64,000 bases of DNA from Pocillopora verrucosa (Eukaryota > Cnidaria > Anthozoa > Scleractinia > Pocilloporidae). Shown here in pieces: positions 11,310-23,855 of this stretch. The stretch's first letter is position 1. Each line of letters starts with the position of its first letter. The notes beneath the pieces were generated by a model. It saw nothing but the letters and a program-made list of their open reading frames with translations, was not told the DNA's origin and searched no databases. Position numbers and translations under genes: made by a program. Location of the stretch: positions 5,254,900 to 5,318,899 of the forward strand of contig NC_089325.1 in NCBI RefSeq assembly GCF_036669915.1, read 5' to 3'.

Positions 11310-13544
11310 GACAGCCATTATACATATGTCGAGTTAGCGTTTTCATTGAATTGCATCATCCATGCGCTATTGTAATAATGACAGTGCATTTTCTTGGGTT
11401 TCCGGGAATGCCCTGTAAACATCTTAAGAGTATCAGATGTCTGTAAAGAAATTTAATCAGTTCAACTGAGGAATCGTGTCGATGTTCTACTTTACGAAAT
11501 AACCGTACTTCAGGGTACAGTGAAATCGCTATGTCTTAGCAGGTCCTTGAAACCGTAGAATCTTGAACCAACTGAATTAAGAGCCGAGATCCTAGAATCG
11601 CTCGGAATGTCGGCAGAAACAAGGAATCGAAGAGTCTCAAGAGGTTTGCATGAAGTTTTCCGCGGAAGTTTGGTCAATATTTAATTTCTGACAACCGTAC
11701 TGTCCCCATAATTCAAAGGGGACAACATATCGATTTTATAGTATGCACAAATTTGGGTATTTTGTCTATCAAAAGACAAGCATAATTTTTTAAGATCACT
11801 TGATATTGTCAGATGTGATTCTTAGAAAAGTTTTGATTGCAGGGAAGCCCGCTCTGTTGGGCCTTCATGGCGTGACACGTCAACAATGAAATTCTGAGAA
11901 GTGTCTTTCTTCATAAAGCATCCTGTCTACCTGTGATTTTTAACTCCCTTAACTCCCAAGATGTCTAAGGAATTCTCCTTACTGTCTGCCATAAACTACT
12001 AATCATTTCAATTTGGAGAATTTGGCATTGGATCAATTTGTAGTCTCCCTTCTTCTATTTTCTCCTTACTCGTCTGCTTGATTTTGTGTTGATATTGTAA
12101 GGAGAGATTCTGTCTTGGTCACTCATAGGAGTTAAAGGGTTAAGCAGCAGGAGCTTGATTTAGATGGTGACAGAAAAGTTCTTAAAAGTTCTTACTCTCC
12201 TTACCGTCAACCATACAATTCTTACAATTTTAGTTCAAATAATTTAGTATTGGATCGACTCATTGTCCCCAAATTGATATTTTTCTTTGTTTCATCACTT
12301 ATCTGGTTGATAATGTATTGATATTGTAAGGAGTAATTTTCTCTTGGTCACTCCTGGGAGTTAAAGGGTTAAAACTTATTTTGGCGTCTCTCCAGCGAAT
12401 CTTGATGTGTTTTTGGTAAGGCTTCGTACACTTTTCTGATTCTCTCACCAACAGGTAAATGCTTCCGCATTCTTCTGAACCGTATGCGACTCCTATCCTG
12501 TATTTATAGCAAAAGCTAAAGCAAACTAGACTCGATGAAAGTTTATCTTAGTAGTGTTTATAAATTAAAATGGAGATTACTACAAGGGTTGGTTGTCGGG
12601 CCAAATCAAATTGTAATTCACCCTGCATGTAGCTTCCTTTATTGCTTGAAGCTCGAAGGCTCTTTCCGTTTTCGAGATTGTTCACTGAAACGACAGGATT
12701 GTACTTATAAACATTTCTAAAAGAAATGAAAAGGCACATCATATTTGATTAAACTGTTTTGATAGTTTTTTACGGAATTCATTGTCGACCGTTTGGTACA
12801 ATCGCCCTTACTAAAAAGGCAAATCTTTTGCATTTTATGATATCTTGTTCTATAACTCTTGGATACAAGGAAACGTGTTGTTTAAAAGTGTTGCTTTGGA
12901 AAAAAAAAATATGTATATATATCTATACATGTAGCGCAGAAAATTGTATTCTTGCTTTATTTACCAAAGTTAGGCCAGATTACAGGTTTTAATTTTTAAA
13001 AGTTCTCTCCTATCAAGCCTTTCCATGCCAATTAAGGTAGCAAACAATTCAGTTGCAAGTTCTTGGAATTTTTTCAGTGATTGGGTTGTGTTCCGAACTA
13101 ACATTGTAAAACAAGGATTTTGAGTACCGATGCACTCATCAAATAGGTGCGTCAGAATGTTATTCAAAGACTAGTAGACGATTTTTGTCAAAGCAACTCA
13201 TTTCTCATTTTCTCGATGAGAAAATTTTGTCCCGTCAATAACATGAATCGATCTGTTTTAAAGTTTTCTATTTTTCCTTAGCAATCATTTTAAAGCACGC
13301 TTATAGTGTACTACAATAACGCAAGTTTTATTCCTAACTTACCAGAACTATCGGGTCAGTGGAGACAATTTAGAGGCTTAGGAGCAGAAACCGGCAGGAA
13401 GTTGAGAAAGAGAAAAAATTGGAGAAATTGTATCACTACTTTCGTTACTATTTCGGCATACCAGCTAATGATGCATTCCATGATAGAGTATGATCAAGGT
13501 ATACTGTTCAGTCACTAATCCGCAGCCTCCTCATCGACTCTGGG
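11310..13544. other. Intergenic, with MITE-like repeats
   Basis: Contains two copies of the 210-bp TTAA-ended repeat (about 11940-12143 and 12190-12372). No supported exon. Largely alignable by eye with 23860-25850 of the second duplication unit. Confidence 0.5.
11940..12372. mobile_element. Two TTAA-ended MITE-like repeats
   Basis: Two consecutive copies end in ggagttaaagggtta. The second lacks its 5' end. Same family as 1973-2183 and 24527-24746. Confidence 0.55.
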
Positions 13545-16309
13545 CTAGATCTTGGCAGTTTCGGAATGCTCACCTGATGCTTTTTCATCAGTATGCTGCT
13601 TGTAAGCGAGGTTCCTTTTGCAGCGGTGCCCACGCAAGCGAAAGACAACCACTGCAGCTATTAAAAAAACTGACACACCTATGACTACTGGAAATAACCA
13701 CACAGGACTTCCTCTATCATGTGATGTTTGTGTTGGCATATGAGGAACTAGAAAAAAGTTAGAAAGCACTTTAGCAGGAAGGATGATTATCATTATAATC
13801 GTCGTCATTATTTCTGAGCAGCTTCAGAAGTAATACTTATACAAATTCAACAACAAGAGACCTCAAAGACTAGAGGAGAGGCCAGGGGAGACCACCTCGG
13901 TTATCAGTCTGTCTGTAATTAACTTGTGAATGAGCGGCTTGGCCAATTCAGAAAATTGAAAATTGAAAACTTTTTTTTTTAATGTATAAATAAGCTAATC
14001 GAACCGATGATCGATATCAGGAGAAGATATCAAATTGTGGGACCTTGTTAGAGTAACGTGGACTGCTTAAGATTACAGGGACATTGATGTGGTCGATATC
14101 ATGACTTGTGCGAAAGAGATCCTTAGCTTAAAAAAGATCAGAGAAACTAACTCCTTGAATAGGTAATGATTCCATTCGGTTACTAGTGAGGGAGTGTTTG
14201 TAATTTTCAAATCGTTTAACACAGAGCGCGCCGATGGAAATGCTCTGGAAATGAAAATTCAGTCACCAACATAAGAATATGCATTAGCAATCTAGTTCAT
14301 GGGTATTTATTTCGACAAACAAATTGTTAAAACCTGTTAGCTTTTTTGATCCATAATTATGCTCCAAAACCGTAACCACAATCTCCTTATGGTCTTCACC
14401 AGCCTGGTTGTGAGCGCTGCACAGGTAGACTCCGCTGTCGTTTGGCGTTACTCCATTGAGAACCAATGTATCATTACCAACAGTTCTCCCTTGTTTCGTC
14501 CATGTTATGGTTGGTGCAGGAAGACCCTTTGCTTGGCTGTTTATTCGCAAGCTGTCCCCAACGTTCACAAAAGTTTTCCTGTTTGGGACTGGTTATCTTA
14601 GGAGAATCTGTTTAGATATTTGAGAATAAGGTTTTTCTAAATCAGAAGTGAAAGTCAAAGAAGGAAAGCCATCACATTTTCTTAAAAGTGGCTAAGATGG
14701 GGTCCATAATTGGCCACTGAAAGACTATGGGCAAGGGGCTCTGAGTGGCCAGAGGCACATACTCAGAACATATTTGCCCAAGTACCCCCGCTTCCGGGTC
14801 TGTGGCATTCCTCCACAAATGAAATGTAACAAATATATTACCCTCAAGAAGAAGCATCACAGGATCCGTCAAAGGAGGCTGATGAAGGCCAAGCTCAACC
14901 TGAAGACAATAGTGATTCTCATCCTTCATGGTTAAACCATGGAGTGTGAATGCAACTTGAAGCTTGGACATGTTAAAGTCGCAGCTAATTTTCTTTTCGT
15001 AGTTTGGTCTTATCAGTACCTCACCATGTCTATCGATGGCCAAGAGTTTTGTTTTCAGGAATCCTGGATCTTTCCAGATTCCAAACGCCACTTCAAATAT
15101 GCTACTATTCCACGTCTCTGAGGGAAGCAATCCAAGCGTCCAATTAAGCGTAGCTTTGTCTTCGCTACGAGCAATCAGGGGATCACTTGGTCTAGAAACA
15201 ATTTTAGGATGCCCTCCTTGGCAAAATACTGTTAAATCGTGGAAAGAAATGGAAAAGAAAAACAATAGAATGGTTATTATTGCCTAAATGCAGAATCAGA
15301 AGCGACTTCGTAAGCTAAGTTGTCAAATCTCTCCGTTGACCAAAGACCGAAGAACTCCTTCCGTACTTTTTCCCTGTAACGGAATTGTTCTAGAAGTTTT
15401 TTAAAAAGCTAATAATAATGTATCAGTTTGACAAGTAGACTGATCAAATGCAAATGGTCTCTAGGTGCGTGTTAACGATTTGTAGTTTCCGCGTATTTCA
15501 TTTCCATAATTCTAGATTCCTTATTTTCCATTCGTGTACTGAAACACTGTCAATTGATTTATGCACAGACTGAACCTAAACAATGGCCTTTCTCTTTGTC
15601 TTGTTCTTTCTCGGAAATAAATCATCTGAATATTTATCAAAAATCGTAGTTCAGATGTCGCTCTTTAGCTTTTGAATATTTTTTAGAATAAACCGGTAGC
15701 GACTACATCGCTAAACATAGGGCCATTTAATTATTTATGAAAGGTCTTCCACAAGCAGTGTCTTCAGCCGCTTCAAAAATATAGTTCGCGGTCATCTCTT
15801 TCTTAAACCAACCGTTTGCCGATCCTGTTTTTCAGATTTCTCTGTTGGGTCGCAAAATCCTTGCTTTCAGGTCTGGAAATTCGAAATGTTTTCATTCTAA
15901 TTTAGACTTTGTTAAATCTAGTAAGTCTTAATATATCTTCCGTACACCAAACATTAAATTCTCTCTTATTGATGATTACTTTCACTTTCACCTTAAGCAG
16001 TTAATCTAGAACTAAAAAACCTTTTTTTTGTCCGTGTTAAGCATCAATTGCTTTAAATATTGTTTCCGGTGTTAAAATCAGGCTACAAATGTACATAATT
16101 CCGGTTTAGACTTAATTTCCTAATTTAAGGTGGTATGACGAAGAGGCACTTCCGGGTTTGTGCGTTTATCCGATCGTGCATTGTTGTAGAAGGTCACGAT
16201 GAAAAAAAAGAAAAGAATGAAGAAATCGTTTGATTACTGACAATGTCAACACTGTGTTCTTAAACCTACCTGGGAGCCACAGAGACATGATGAGAGTAGC
16301 TGAAATCAT
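13545..16309 (-). pseudogene. Receptor D1: two-Ig receptor with 2-bp frameshift
   Basis: Exons: signal peptide 16270-16309 (MISATLIMSLWLP), Ig1 14842-15228, Ig2 14334-14607, transmembrane and tail 13545-13747. Ig1 carries FEVAFGIWKDPGFL and VELGLHQPPLTDPVMLLLE, shared with D2 and the RTK. Ig2 is an I-set-like domain (LPAPTITWTKQGR, DSGVYLCSAHNQAGE). The last exon has the helix VWLFPVVIGVSVFLIAAVVV and a short tail ending ETAKI. Compared with D2, Ig2 lacks two bases just after KQEN, which shifts the frame and stops within the domain. Its donor is also weakened (gtttta against gtaatt) and the tail stops earlier than in D2. Probably non-functional, but a truncated Ig1 product could be made. Confidence 0.8.
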
Positions 16310-16834
16310 CGTCGCCTTCGTTCGATACGGAGGGTCGATTCACCGCTTAATGGAATCTCGGATTTTCTTAGTTGTGATACCAATGCAGCTATTTTTAATG
16401 GTTGCGACTCGGAGAAGAGGACTTTCAGACTTAAAAGAAAAGTAGTTTCAAACCCTGACTATCTATCTGATGTTTTGTTGATATTCGCCATTATTTTCAT
16501 GATATTGTTTCCGAGAAATTTAACCGTATAAGGTCATTTGAATTTCTTAACAAATAACATAACTCTAGAAGTAACCGGCAAGCCTTGCGGAAAATGATAA
16601 AACTACCAACAACCCAATAGCTGTGACAGTAGCTAAAACTCCAAGTAACTATTAATTCACTTAGTAAATGAATTGTTTTTTCTTTGGCTATTTAGCTGCA
16701 GCCAACCACAGTATATTGTAAACATCACAATAGTTATGCAGGACCGTACAAACACATCTTAAATGTCAACATTTGGACGGCAATCCCATGAAGGTATAAC
16801 TAACTTGTTATTTCATGTCATTTCTTAATTTTAG

Positions 16835-16920
16835 GAACCGGCAACAAAAATGAGGCTGTCATCCCTGTTACTATTGGGGCTGTTGCAGCTTTATTCCTGA
16901 TTGGAGGAATTGCAATGTGA
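16835..16920 (+). pseudogene. Orphan transmembrane exon on the plus strand
   Basis: Acceptor ttttag is followed by a phase-1 exon reading NEAVIPVTIGAVAALFLIGG, then IAM and a TGA. After the stop the frame goes on with TAG and a basic tail CCCKKKGGRPRS, as if Trp codons had become stops. A Thr/Asn-rich stretch (NDKTTNNPIAVTVAKTP, about 16590-16644) upstream may be its stalk. Remnant of an oppositely oriented receptor of the same type. Confidence 0.45.
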
Positions 16921-19539
16921 TACTAGTGTTGCTGCAAAAAAAAGGGCGGACGACCAAGAAGTGACGGAAAACACATCCCCATAGGAAAATGTACTTGACA
17001 GCTTAGGTATCTTAGTTCCTGAATGAATCATTCTGATCTCCAATATATTTTTAATGAGTTCTTTGGGATATAAGTTTCTGTGTAAACCAGTCAGATTTGG
17101 TTTGTAGTATGAACCTTACTCTTCAGCAACTAAGTTCCTCAACAAACCAATGACATGGAAGAATATATGTGACGTCATGTCTTAATTAGGGTTTGTCTGT
17201 TTTATTTATGCTAACAACAAATAAATAAGTCTGTATATGTAGTAAATTATTTCCTTTGAGGCTGTATTATTTTCATTAGCTCTCAATGCTTTTTGTAAGG
17301 CCCTGCCTTAGTAGTAATTTTGCAGTAAAAAATCAGTTACAATCATTGTATTTCATCGTACAAATATATTGAACTTGAACCCCGGACCACCAGATTACAA
17401 GTCCAGTGCCCTAACCACTTGGCTACACTGCCTAAAATGTATAACAAGCAAATGGTTCGTAAAATTTTTCCTTTGTCAAATACAATATCCTAATTAAGAT
17501 TAGAATAAATATGGTTTGGGTTGAATAGAAAATTAATTCTCTTTGTATGATTACTACAGATTTGGAATATTTCTGGAATAAAATTTTTCAATGGCAGGAA
17601 ATTAAGTTCGTAAATTTATAATGAGATAGTGAAAATTGTAATTGACAATTGGTCATGACACCTACTACTGTGAGGTAGCCCTGCCCATACAATGAGCCTA
17701 ATAAAGTTGACCAGTATGCATATCTGTTCATGTTGCACAAGGGTGAAGATAAAGGATTTCTGTGGGAATGGGAATTGAAATCTGATGATCTAGTTTTAAA
17801 TAAAACTACTTCCATATGGTTTATGCACTAATTAATTTAAAGCTTCAACATTCACACCTCCCATCCCCTCTGTTCCATACTCCAAGGTGGGACATTTTTG
17901 AAACTTGCCTGGGTGGGGAGAGGAATATGAAACAGCAGAAGAAATGAGTTTTGACATTAAATATGGACGAGTTTAAAGGTTAAGAGTCAGCTTTTGTGAG
18001 CAAATGTCATTCAAGAAAATTTTAACATCATAGAATGATGCTAATAAGCAAAAAATCAAACTCTCTGCTGCACCAAAAACTAAGAGGTGACTGCTAAATT
18101 TTTCCATATTCATAGATCACACAAAGAATCATTCAATTAAAGAAAATGTGATTGTCAGGTGAATTTGAGCCCAATTTTCTTCAACAAATCCTCAAAAATT
18201 AAAATTTGTCGAGAGTTGCCAAAGAGTGGAGGGGGAGGGGATGACCTATTGGTCATTTTCAGCTTTCTGCCTTAAAGAGGGATTTTTTTGTGATGCAATG
18301 ACCATGATACACATTGCAATCACATGAGGTAAAATCTCTTGTTTGGTTTTTTAACAGGATATCTGCAGTGTAAGTCTGTGATAGGATCTTGCAGCTTATG
18401 TAGTGTTACAGCTGGACAATATCTTCTTGTCCCTAGTACACAGTGACTGAGACAAGTGTTAATGCTAATCTTCTTGGACAGGTTGTTAATTCAAGAAAAC
18501 TACCCCAGTGATTCAATAAGTTACCCTATTAACACCTAAGAGTGATTGGCATCTAAAATCACTGCTAAATCAAACAATAAAGTCATGATAATAAAGGGAA
18601 TGATCACCAACTAGAGCGGCTCTTGGTAGATGAACAAATTCTTCATGTTAGCTCTACAGAAATATAAGACACAGATCAGTATGGAGAATATGGATACCCA
18701 TGATAGGGTGGAGAAGGTTAAGTTCACCTGACTGGTTTCTGGTGTACATTTCTTTCCCTGGAGAGAGGCACTGTTACAGGAGTGTGTCTCCTTAAAATAG
18801 AACTAAAAAAACTGACCAATTATTGGCTCAAGCTTGGACCTTTGGAGTCTAGCAAGGTTTTTCTGGGGCCTAGGTGAATCTTGCTATTCGATCAAGGAAA
18901 TGAACATTTCTTACTTTTATTAAGATGACTTTTTCTTGATCAGATAGGAGTATCTTCGAACAACTTAGGAGAAAATTGTAATGCATACATTCTTCCAAGC
19001 TTATGTGTGCTAAAATGTTTCCAGAATCTCCCAAAGGTTTGGAAGTAGCTTGGATAGTTAAGAACTTGACATTGGACATAAAATAATGAATCTTACAGCT
19101 TGCGCAGGCAAGCCCTTCACTGGACTATGAAAAACACTCAGTGCTATTACCCCACCTCCCCCTAACCAGGATAATCTATTCAAATCTAGAATGGGCTATA
19201 AAATGATTAATTATGCAAAATATGTAAAGTTAATTTTCCACTACAACTGCTTCTCGTAATACCACAAACAAAAAAGGAAAACATTTATTACATTATCACA
19301 ACCATAAAAATGTCTCCTGCTAACAATACTTCTCCTAATTGTTATAAAAGTTATCTGAGTGTATATTTTAAATTAAAAAAAGCCATATTTAGTCTACTTA
19401 CATCAAACTTATAATTAGCACAAGGATAATGACTTCCATGCCCCTGATAATTGACACTGTATAACAGCATTTGCATTTTCCTTAAAAAGAAATATTTATT
19501 CTGACCACATACACAAGACATTCAATTTGAAAAGTTTAT
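16921..19539. other. Intergenic
   Basis: No supported exon. Holds a tRNA-like SINE head near 17379-17435 and, at about 19140-19345, a segment matching the duplicated 3' flank of receptor C (49800-50220). Confidence 0.5.
17379..17435 (-). repeat. tRNA-like SINE head or pseudo-tRNA
   Basis: Minus strand reads tagccaagtggttagggcac (A box) and ccggggttcaag (B box), with a tRNA-Thr-like anticodon arm cttgtaatc. The T stem cannot close (ttcaa where cccgg is expected), so it is not a functional tRNA. Confidence 0.5.
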
Positions 19540-22500
19540 TTAGGATGAGTCACTCCGTGTTCTAATATACGCAACTTGACAGCATCTTGATATGCGCGTC
19601 CTGAAACCAGGGTGCACACAAAAAACCACCAAAAAAACAATCAGAGAGACGACTATGACTGCAGCAAAAACTACCCCTGCGATGACGGCAGGATTTGTGC
19701 TACCTGTACATACAAAAGAAAAATAGAAAAGTTAAACAATGACAAGTTCAATTTATGATTGAGGAGAAGTAATAATTGAGATTATTAAACTTGGTTAATT
19801 TACACAAAAGAAATGCATTCCAGATGAACTTTCAGCTTAATCAATAGGCATAATTCATGCTTGTGTTTATTGACGGACTGAGTGACTGACAAATGGATGG
19901 ATTTTCCAATTTAAAAGCATCATTCTTAAGAAATCTATATATCTTTTGAATACAAGAACCCAAAATTTGACTTGTGTAATGTCTATTGGAAGAAAAAAAT
20001 TGCTAACAGTTACTGAGTGTAGATAATTGATCTATGATGTACATGTAGCTGCCTCATGTTGTGTAGTGGCTTAGTAGTAAACTAAACGTGTGAATCAATT
20101 TGCAGATGAACTGAATTACTTTTATACCCAATATGATGGAGCTAGCTTCACACTCCATCTTTTTGTTAACCATTAGGTACCTAAATTTAATCTCTAATTT
20201 TTCATCCCAGCTCATGAATGATGCCTTTTTACCTTTAGGACTTGTATTGGTTGTAACTGTTGTAGCCTGCGTTGAATTTGGTTTACCTGCAGTAATAAAA
20301 ATATTAAGTCTGTAGCATGCATACTATAGTAAGTAAAAAAAAGAAAAAGAGTCGCACAAGACTTATCAGATTCTGACTGTGGTGAAACCTGCCATCAGTC
20401 AAGGCTTTGAGTGGGATGAATTCATAATTATATTATAATTATGTTACTTTTATTGTCATTTTACATTTAGAACAAATTAAAGCCAGGAACACTGTATAAT
20501 TAACAGCGTGCTAATTTGCCTCACAAGAAGAGCTTTTTTGGTTCAGACGCTAAGTATTATTATTCTTCGTGAGCATTTCCACATCACATACACCTTTTCA
20601 GCTGAAGAAACCCTTTCTGTAGGGCTTGAGTTAAGTGCAATCAGGTTAGGTTACCCTTTCCTCACCAATAAAACACTGTCTCACCAAAAAACAAGCTAGC
20701 TTAATTGTACGATGCACTAGTACAGACTACAACAAGCCAATCCCACGCAAGGCCACTGTAGCTGAGACTCTCCTAGTACTTCATTCCCCTTGAACACCAT
20801 CTACAGTACACTGAGCTCAACTTTGTACATTTCACTCCACAATCATTTTTAAAACTGACTTAACCACTCCATGCAATTTCGGCCCTATTCTTCCTCCGAA
20901 GTCCGCCCGCGGAAAGTTGCGAGACGATTCGGGGAAAATTTTGCTGGGAGTCTGGATCCCTCACAGACCTCCCGTCGTTTCGCGTGGCTCAAAGCCTCTT
21001 AGTTTGGACGAGCTCGTGTCGAAGCGTTGATGATAAGGGCCTGTTCGAAGGCGATGCATTAACTGCTTTACAAAACTACTCTACACTTAACCGTGCTCAT
21101 CTGTGCATACTTTGTATTATGACTCAACGTCATCATACTCTAATTTCCTATCAACTCACTTTTTGGACTCCTTTACTGATAGGGTTTACAATTAATACTT
21201 ACCAGAATAACTACTCTTTGCGCTGGGAGTTACGGTTGGTCTCTCTAGTAGAAGGCATAAAAGCAGATGGAAAAGATTAATGACAATTTCGAATCAGTAC
21301 ACTGGAAATTTACCAAGGTAAACTGATTTTCAGGCCAACTAGAAACTTCGAAGGGTTGCATAAAGAGCAGCTAAAAATATCCCGGATTAAGTTGAGCAAG
21401 TAATCATCAAATATCAAACTGCAGTATGAAAGAAAATGAATGGTCTTTCTTAAATTCAGTTCTGGTCAAAGCTAGCCTGGCCCTAGTGTCAGTAAATCAT
21501 TAAAACATACTTGCATACGTTACCTAGAACTTTAAGATCGATTTCCTCGAATGTTGTATTGTAGAGCCCAGATGAATACTTTATACAGAGGTATCGACCA
21601 GCATCTTGAAAGGTAACATTTCTTAGTTTGAAAGAAACGTAAGTTTCGTTCACTGAGAAGGAATCATTAGAACAGGGTGTAGGTTTTTGAGAAACATAAT
21701 GAAAGCAACTTAATTCGTTATCTCCTCTGTTCTTTCCAATAATGAAAATGGTTGTGGTATCTTTTTTGAGGGTGTACTTGAAACGGTCAGCAGTTTGGTC
21801 GTGGTCTGATCTTGTAAACGATAGTTCAAAAGGTTCCATCATGTAGGCTGACTCTAAAAAAAAAGGTAGAATATTAGAATTTTGAAGTCTACATTTCACC
21901 ACTAGTTATAAACAAAATAGGGTTAAGGATATCACTGGATTAATTTGCCTTACCTTTACGGACAATCGAGCTGCCATTTTGAACCACGTACGAGAGTCCT
22001 GGTATGATAACAATCACAGAATCTTTGAGCGGCAGCTGACTCAAGCCAAGCTCAACATTCACTCCGTACATTCCCTGATCTTGGATAGCAATGTTTTTCA
22101 GAATGAATGTTAATTTGTATTTTGAGTGGCTCCAATCCATTTTTCTATCAAATCCATCTTGCACACTAAAATTTCCACCACTATTGACAACAACAAGTTT
22201 CTCGCTCAAGAAAGTTTCGCTATGTATGGATTTATAAATACCAAAACTGATTTCGGACACGTCTGGAGCACCAAATGGGCCACCTGGATTGCCTCCCAAA
22301 TCGTTGTATGAGAAGCCCCAGCCTAGAGCGACATCGTCATCTAGTCTGGCCTTTATTGTACGGTCTGGTATGTCCCCTGTGAAGCTTATACTACCAGCCA
22401 CTATTAAAAATAAAAATCAAGTAAATGAGAAAATGCAAAATCAAATAATTAATAATTAATTGATAGAACACTCGATTCAAGTGTAATATTTTTATAAGTT

Positions 22501-23855
22501 ATGAGATTTTTAATGCGACTCATTCATCGCTAAGCAATCATGACCTATAAACGACTAGTTTAAATTGTCTTATTTTCCCTCAATACATATTTTTTCAACT
22601 CACTTTCTGCTCAAATGGTCAACAATTTTAATGACACCTTCTCTGATTTACACCGACTCGTATCAATTACTCTTTTCCGTTATCAACAGTTCCCTTTTTC
22701 CAACCCAGCAAACCGATGTTAATTCCCTTTTCTTCACCAGACGATCATCAAATTTCCGTGGCGATCCACTATGTCGCGAAATAGCACCATTATGTAAACG
22801 CATTATGCTTAGCCACCAAATCCTCTTTTCGATGCAATCAAATTCATGTCGACGGGTAACCGTTCTCTGCTGGTTTTTTTTTTTTTCAAGCAATTGTAGA
22901 TCCAGAAATTTTTTTCCATCGATTGTCGAGGTTTTTTTTCCGGAGAAATACGTCCTCCAATCTTATCACTACGTTTTGGTGTGAATACCCTTGTCCACAA
23001 GTGAAAATTTGTGACTCAAATCCCGAGCATGCCATCAAACAATTTCAAATTCAAAACCGTTTCTGATTGAAGTGAGATTATTATGTTCTACGAGGGACTT
23101 TGGAAAAATCAAGACGGCGTTCGTAACGACAGCGTGGTGAAACAAAAGATTAAATGATCAAAAAAATCTAGCTTTGTTCATTTCTTATCCTTCGATTACC
23201 AGCCGTTTTTCGGGAAATGAGCCTGCACCCATCGAAGAACAAACTCGAGGAAACGTCGGGAATTAATCCTGTTGACGACATACACTAAAGTTGTCGGGTA
23301 TGGCGCCATTTGAGACGGGAAACCCATCTAGCCACTCGCCAAATTCTTCAGAAAGTATTTAGTAATTTTCTCCCTGACGTTTTCTTCAGTCCTGCTTCGC
23401 TCAATGCCTTTCAGTTTAGTTACTATAGTCTCGTTCGCGGTCGTTTTCAAGGATGTCACGCAGCGTTACTTCAGTTACTTGTTGCTCGTATCATGTATGA
23501 TATGTCCGAGAAAAGCAGGAAGCTCCAGAGTAGTTGAACAAATTAATGGCCGTTGATGCCTTTAGAAATTTCTTCGAACTCAATAGCGAACGATGAGTCA
23601 TTTCAAACATTTTTAACAACTGTGTAGAAAGTTTTTAATGCAGAGCATCGAACCTCAACTTTGTTATCGAAGGGCACTAATATATTCGGAGCATCACTTT
23701 CCGGTTTCACTATTCAATTTCAAAACTTTATCAATTCTCTTTTCCGTTCTACCGTTATTAACTACACGTACATGATGCCAGCATTGAAACTTACCTTGAA
23801 GCAATGTTACCATGCAAAAACTGCCGAAGAAAACCTGTTGAAAACGTAAATCCAT
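19540..23855 (-). CDS. Receptor B: two-Ig membrane receptor, apparently intact
   Basis: Five minus-strand exons in perfect phase 1: signal peptide 23795-23855 (MDLRFQQVFFGSFCMVTLLQ), Ig1 21954-22400, Ig2 21524-21853, stalk 20233-20286 (KPNSTQATTVTTNTSPK), transmembrane and tail 19540-19703. Ig1 has ISFGIYKSIHSETF and a C-terminal strand VELGLSQLPLKDSVIVIIPG. Ig2 has DAGRYLCIKYSSGLY and several N-linked sites (NET, NTT). The helix is VIAGVVFAAVIVVSLIVFLV, then a 30-residue basic, Cys-containing tail ending RTRSDSS with one Tyr and no kinase or recognisable ITAM. About 350 residues: a type I surface protein of unknown ligand. Exon sizes and phases agree with receptors A and C. A remnant of a further stalk exon near 20600 has lost its donor. 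Confidence 0.85.

Noticed and set aside
14359-15287. Plus-strand frames across receptor D1
   Set aside because: Antisense shadows of the Ig exons; their composition follows the real frame and similar shadows recur over D2.
17379-17435. Functional tRNA gene
   Set aside because: A and B boxes are present but the T stem cannot pair; best called a SINE head or pseudo-tRNA.
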